NCBI RefSeq assembly: GCF_022682495.2
Contig: NC_071397.1
Coordinates: forward strand, 28,659,427-28,723,426
Length of the DNA: 64,000 bases
Origin: Desmodus rotundus
Taxonomy: Eukaryota > Chordata > Mammalia > Chiroptera > Phyllostomidae
Direction of reading: 5' to 3'
Under the pieces are notes generated by a model. It had not been told where the DNA came from. It searched no databases and saw only the letters and a list, made by a program, of their open reading frames with translations. Position numbers and translations under genes: made by a program. Shown here piece after piece: positions 58,865 through 64,000 of the stretch; position 1 is the first letter of the stretch, and each line of letters opens with the position of its first letter.

Positions 58865-59440
58865 TAAAAAAAATAGGACTTAGGAAAGGAGAGACTTTGT
58901 TTGAAAGGATTATTGCAATCGGGAGGATGCTCTAACTGTAATATCTGCAAGCCTCTCAATGTAAGACAGAAAGGGGTTTTCTTTTATAGGACAAGTAAAC
59001 AAGGCTAGAGAAAGCCGGAAGTAGGCCCAGGTGAAGAAGTGGAAGTGACAGAGATAGGACAGTAGATCAGAGAACGTTTTATTCCACGGTCAGCCTGTTC
59101 TCAGAAGGGCCTGTGAAGGAGTGGGTGTCTGCTGAAAAGTTTAGCAGTTTTGGGGAAGGAGAGAAGCCTAACTGAAGTTGGATCAAGTCAAATTAATGAA
59201 CATTTTGCTCCAACTGATTAATGGGGACAAGCCAGTTTAGCTAATCATTTATGAGGCAGCAGTGGGAATTTGGAGTAAGCTAGGGAGGTATCCCCGAGTC
59301 TTATCTAAGCCGTATAGGAAAAGGGCAGTTTTTGCAATAAGCTGTCTCGCAGAATATAAAAGAGTGAGGGGACTTCTTAACCATAGCTCTTCTTTGGGAT
59401 CCCAGGTTGTTGGTGTGGTTGAACAATCAGGGTTTTAGTT
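58865..59440 (-). mobile_element. LTR-like element, minus strand (same family as 11092-11715)
   Basis: Shares extended colinear similarity with 11092-11715: GAGACTTTGTTTGAAAGGAT, AGACAGAAAGGGGTTTTCTT, AAACAAGGCTAGA, CAAATTAATGAACATTTTGC, TCCCCGAGTCTTATCTAAGC. The two copies have different flanks. The LTR class is inferred from the degenerate polyadenylation context on the minus strand. Confidence 0.6.
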
Positions 59441-59489
59441 TTTCCTCTATTATATGTGATGCAACACAAATTTCACAGAAGCTTCTGCT

Positions 59490-59705
59490 CTGTGATAGGC
59501 AGAATTCCAAGATGGCCCTCAAGATCCCTGCTCGTTGGTGCACACATTCTGCACAAACCCCTCCCCTGAAGAATGGGTAGGACTGCTAACATGATGGGGC
59601 ATCCTAACCATGGTTCTGTTACTTTACAAGGCAAAAGATTTTGCAGATGTGGATAAGCTCCACAATCAGCCTCTTTCCTCCATCAGAAAGAATGCACGAA
59701 ACCTT
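59490..59705 (+). mobile_element. MLT1-like LTR, 5' fragment
   Basis: Starts CTGTGATAGGCAGAATTCCA, then AGATGGCCCTCAAGATCCCT, GGTGCACACATTCTGCACAA and ACCCCTCCCCTGAAGAATGG, the common 5' part of MaLR LTRs. Confidence 0.7.
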
Positions 59706-61369
59706 TCTATTCATTATAATTTAACATGAACCTGCCCCAAAGGGCATCCCTATCCATCTGCCTGCTCTGCAGAGCCTAGACAACACAATACAGATACTCA
59801 TCTAGTGCTATAGGAGAAGAAATCGCAACTGGAAGGTTGAGAACAGAATGAACTCTTTACCTTCACTCAGCAGTGAAAAGTCCTACTGTGACTCAGGCAA
59901 AAAAATGACTGAGATATGTTTAAGTTCGTGAGCACAGAGTCACCAAGATAAAGGGAAGATAAAAGGAGCCTGCTGAGTGGGGTGCTGCCAAATAAGTGTG
60001 GGTTCAAAACCTTCTTCTCAAGCTGAGTGCCTCTGAACTTCTCTGTGCTTCCCTTTCCTTGTGGGCAAAGTAGGAACAACACCACTATAACCCTTTATGA
60101 AGCTATAAGAAATAAATGAGATATTCTATTTCCATATATAATATCTATATTGCTTAACTACCACTATAAAGATGTGATAAAGAATTTTAGTTTTGTTATT
60201 GTGGTTTGTATTAAATCTTTTGTCTTCGTTTGAAGGTACCCTTAGTTTAAACTTTTTTATGCACTGTTACTGTTCTTGCTTGTGGTGGTACTGACTATTT
60301 TGATTGGTTACTTTTAAATTTTGCTTGGTTTTACTTATTTGCTACCATTTTTGTTTTATAATTCCAGGAGAGGTATGAAGAAAGAGATTTTAGAGAGTTA
60401 GAGGTTTATTTTCCAAACCCGTTCACTCAAAATGCTGTTTTATTCAAGAAAAAAAGAGGGCACCCTTTGTTGAGAGGGAATAATGAGGCGATAAAAGAAT
60501 TTGTCAGGTTGCTGAGGGGACTCACATTCTGAGGTAAAAAATAGAACAAGTCTTACATTAGAGCAGAATAGATTGGGGTAATTTGAATGCCTTGTTTGTT
60601 AGGGCAAAGTAGACATAATTGCTCTTATAACTCCACTTTTGATTGACTTAAAAATAAAAAGGCAAGAAAAAAAAAGAAAGTTTGATTATTTCCCCATAAA
60701 GACTGGAAAATATACACTTTTAATTTCTATTCAGTTGGCTAATAAGGCTGCTCTTTTTTCCTCAGGGGGCAGTAACCCAGGGAAGCCTTCTCAAGTGAGT
60801 TTGCAGGTTCCAATTTGGCTTCCATTGGCTATAGTCGCTTTGCAGCTCAATTAGAAAAGTTATCTGTCCACTCAATTTTTCAAATGAACATGGGAACAAT
60901 TGCATAAATATTAAATTCTAGAAAAATAATTGGATTCCATATTAGGTATTAAATACCCGGCTGCTTCTTCCTCCACCACCCAAAACCTAGGAAACTCCTC
61001 TTATTGAAAGGTAGATCTATATGGTCTTGAAACAGACACTGAAATTCAGTTTTTGCTGTAGGATTCTCCCTTAATTAATCAAAAACTTAAACAACTTAAT
61101 GCAAAACAAAGTTTGGGGATTAAAAATGGTCAACATCCTATGTGTTCTTTGGATAACCCAAGTATATGAGGAAAAATAAACCAGACAGACAAAAAGGAGG
61201 AAGGAAAGAAGGAACGGTTCCCTGGGAATTCTCCTGTTTTAGCTCTGCAGCACCCTCACTCCTCCTAATAAAGAAAACCTTTTCAGGGTGTAACCTGAGA
61301 GAGTACTTGTGACATCATACTCCCCATTTGCACTCAGGATGAATCTACAGTTCTACAGCTGTGATTAGA
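59706..61369. other. Intergenic, nothing recognised
   Basis: AT-rich, mostly unique-looking. Contains a GGAAGGAAAGAAGGAA patch at about 61197. Confidence 0.45.
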
Positions 61370-61710
61370 AAATGGGAGTCCAACATTACTTCACTACCGA
61401 TGGAAATATTTATGGGCTTTGCTGTCAGAGCCCATTTGTATGTGCGTGACATTATGTAAAATATTCTGGCCACAGAGGCTCCGATCAAGGCATTTCATTC
61501 CAGTATATTCTTGCTACAGATGACATATGGGTATAGGCAGGCAGGATAATTTATTGAGGATGACAAAACCCAGATCACAACTTGTAATGCCCAAGTTTAT
61601 TGTCTGTGCAGGCACCTTCAGTCATTATTATGCAATTTCAGAGCCCTTTCTAATTGACGTGCAGATTAAAATCCTGGTGGAAATGATTCATCATTTTACT
61701 GAGCCAGATT
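61370..61710. promoter_or_regulatory. Candidate conserved noncoding element
   Basis: Free of recognisable repeats and rich in homeodomain-type and AT-hook-type words (TAATTGACGTGCAGATTAAAA, TTATTATGCAATTTC, ATTTATGGGC). Its texture is that of developmental enhancers. This is an impression from composition only; no alignment was possible. Confidence 0.25.
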
Positions 61711-64000
61711 TCTATTTTGTTTTTCTTTTCTTTCTTTTTCCTCACTCCAGTTCTTCAGTTTCTACCTACCTATATTTTATTACATTCCCCACTGCTATCA
61801 ACTAAGGCTCCTACTTTATTTTTCAGCCATTTCATTAATTTGATGTTTACTCCTTATTCAGATTCCCTAATAAAAATGCTAATTATGATCATATCTAACA
61901 GTGATTGCTGAGGCACCCCACCAGCAACTTCCTACCTCCAACTGGACCTACTCACATTTATCATCAGGGTTTACTCTGTCAGACAGATTGCAATATTCCC
62001 AACTGCTCTCCTTCAAGCCTGCTAACCCCAGTGTGGGAAATAAATCCAATTCACAAGATACTCTATCAATTATTCTAGCAAACCTCAGAGGCAGAGCCAC
62101 ATTCTGTCTATTTACTAATGTAACACCACTGGGAAATAACGAAACATGAAAATGAAATCAAATTTAGTCTTACCTGTTCTCACAATCATTCTACTTATTG
62201 CTCCTATACGTACCAATTTTTCTATAGTCATTTCTCCTAATATGAAGTTCACATGATTACCTATCTTTTATAAAGCTGTAAATAGCAATTTTATGCTACA
62301 GGGAATTCTTGCCTTTTTTAATTTCCAAAATTGATTTGTACGATGTGTTAAAACATGGATCTGCTCTTTTGACTCTATTTTAACATTCTTGAGGCTTTCT
62401 TGTTACTTATCTAAAAGTTATTTTGACAAATTCTGTCCTACTCTAAAATAATTTTTAAAATGTTTTTGCTAATTGGCTTAATGAGCACAGCCCATATACT
62501 TTTACAAAGTCATGTTCATTACACTATCAGCCTTATTTATTAGAAACTTCTTTCAAATTTTACTTTGGACATTTAGATATTATTTTACCCATTTAATTTA
62601 AAAAAATATATTCTATTTTTGCATATGTCAATCCTGATAAAGAATTCACTGTGCCACAAAGGAAAGATAAGCTGTGGAAGAAAATTCTAATATAATTAGC
62701 TTACTCAAATAATGAGAGGTCTCTGTGGACAACTCCTTGTTGAAATCAAAGTATCTCTGCTTTTCTTACAATGTTCAGAAATACTGCACCATTTCTTCTA
62801 ACTTTCCTTATTCCCCTCTCATTACCCAGAGAACAATCACTCTTCTCTAGCCCTACCAACCTGCCAATAGGTTTGTTCACTCTGAGTGTCGGTTTGAACC
62901 GCACCAGCTCTGTTCACACAACAGAGTCTTCAGCTGGGCTGCCATCAAAATGATTTGTTCGACCCACAGCAATAAATGAAATAGAAGATGATGCAACCAG
63001 AAGCTCAGAAGCAGTTCTGCTTTCCCCCACAAAGCTCTGTCTCCTTTCACTTAAGTGTTGAGGAACTAGTTCTCATCCAGTACCAACCATTTTCAATTTG
63101 CAAGACTTCTTGTCACCACAGCATGGCTAAATAACAGCAGACCCCCAACGATGCAGTTCAAATTTTAGTTACCCTGTCATAATCACTGTGAATAATTGCA
63201 GAAAGTACAAACTTGCAGCTAGCAATGAGGTCCACATATCACCAGGTAAATAAATTTGTTTCATGATCAGTGACCAATCAAATCACTTCTTTCAAAGTCT
63301 GTCAGTGATCGGTCCCTGTATGTCTCCATTCAGTTCACATGTAGGAAAGCATGTACTTATGCTGCAAACTTGTCACTCAGTTTTAAATCCATGTGGCTTA
63401 TTAGAAAAATGGCTCATTGAAGAGGGAATTGGCCAACAGAGATGAAAGTAAAGAAACCCAAAGAAAAGGCCAAAAGTGAAAACACTGGGAGAGATGGTGG
63501 ATGGAATTCAAATGGAGTCATGGCTGACTGCGGGAGTGTTGACACTGCCACCCTTGGGAGGACTCTAGGAATACAGCCAGGAAACACAGTGGAGGCGAAG
63601 CAGCGGAGATCTATGAAGAAAGCCGTTGCAAGGACATGGATGACGATGTCCCAAAGGCAGCGATGCTGGGTAAAACTTCTTCCGAAGGAAATTCTTGGAG
63701 GTATTTCACAACATTGAAAGGGAAAGAGATACAATGCAGGAGTAACACCTGGCCAATGCTTGGAAAGACGCTCACTTCTCATCATAAGTTATATGACCCC
63801 AATGAGGCAATCACTGCTCAAACTACCCTTGAATGTTTTTTACAAATAGATGAAACACTTGTTCAATTATTCATGGTTCTAATATTTGAATATCAGCATG
63901 TTAAATAAATATCAGCACAGTATTTAAAAACACTTCCCCATATACTTAAAACCAAAAGTGAGAGAGTTTTCAGTGTTTGGCAGCAATTTCTAATGGTTGC
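61711..64000. other. Intergenic to the window edge, nothing recognised
   Basis: Overlapping open frames on both strands at 63414-63908 (up to 123 codons) have no motif that I know and contradict one another, so I do not call a gene. No named repeats seen. Confidence 0.4.

Noticed and set aside
63414..63908. Three overlapping open frames of 90-123 codons on both strands
   Set aside because: They conflict with each other, no family motif is visible, and no splice or polyadenylation context supports any one. A processed pseudogene remains possible but cannot be shown.
1..64000. CRISPR arrays, prokaryotic operons, phage or plasmid features
   Set aside because: No regularly spaced repeats and no dense coding; the splice signals, polyadenylation signals and mammalian repeats show nuclear mammalian DNA.

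Overview
This window looks like a gene-poor piece of a mammalian nuclear genome, most likely from a bat. The best lineage markers are two tRNA-derived SINEs of the bat VES type (26581-26804 minus, 38109-38282 plus), both with clear target-site duplications. Around them are standard placental-mammal repeats: L1 and HAL1, L2, MIR, MLT1-like LTRs, class I and class II-like ERV remnants, mariner and hAT elements. There are no bacterial-type genes, no CRISPR array and no RNA gene that I can support.

Layout. At the left edge are the last two coding exons of a protein-coding gene on the plus strand (9-113 and 5754-5942). They are joined by a 5.6 kb intron and followed by a 3'UTR with two AATAAA signals, ending near 6560. 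I do not recognise the protein. From 6560 to the right edge (about 57 kb) I find no convincing host exon, so this is mainly intergenic DNA built from repeats.

Repeats, left to right: a mosaic mariner (7318-7853); L2 and L1 3' ends (8840-10085); two minus-strand LTR-like blocks (11092-12720); an internally deleted mariner on the minus strand (13381-14051); an L1 3' end split by an 848-bp solo LTR with a 6-bp duplication (18305-19698). Next is the largest structure, a nest at 21846-32042. Its outer L1 carries, in its 5'UTR, an ERV bounded by two related LTRs (22506-22946 and 28005-28416). Inside that ERV are a second class I ERV with a tRNA-Ile-like primer-binding site (23464-23481), broken gag remnants and a VES SINE. 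The same L1 is also interrupted in ORF2 by a HAL1 element (about 30297-31454). Then come a hAT-like DNA transposon (32278-33803) with inverted internal duplications, and a second L1 (36258-38965) holding a 125-bp mariner MITE and the other VES SINE.

From 39 to 60 kb the sequence is mostly old L2, MIR and MLT1-like fragments in AT-rich unique DNA. A few unique segments could be regulatory: a perfect RFX X-box palindrome (49561-49573), a short CpG-rich island (53515-53605) and a non-repetitive stretch at 61370-61710. All viral-type reading frames seen are broken. I found no new biological system; the notable content is the layered transposon history and a few candidate noncoding elements.
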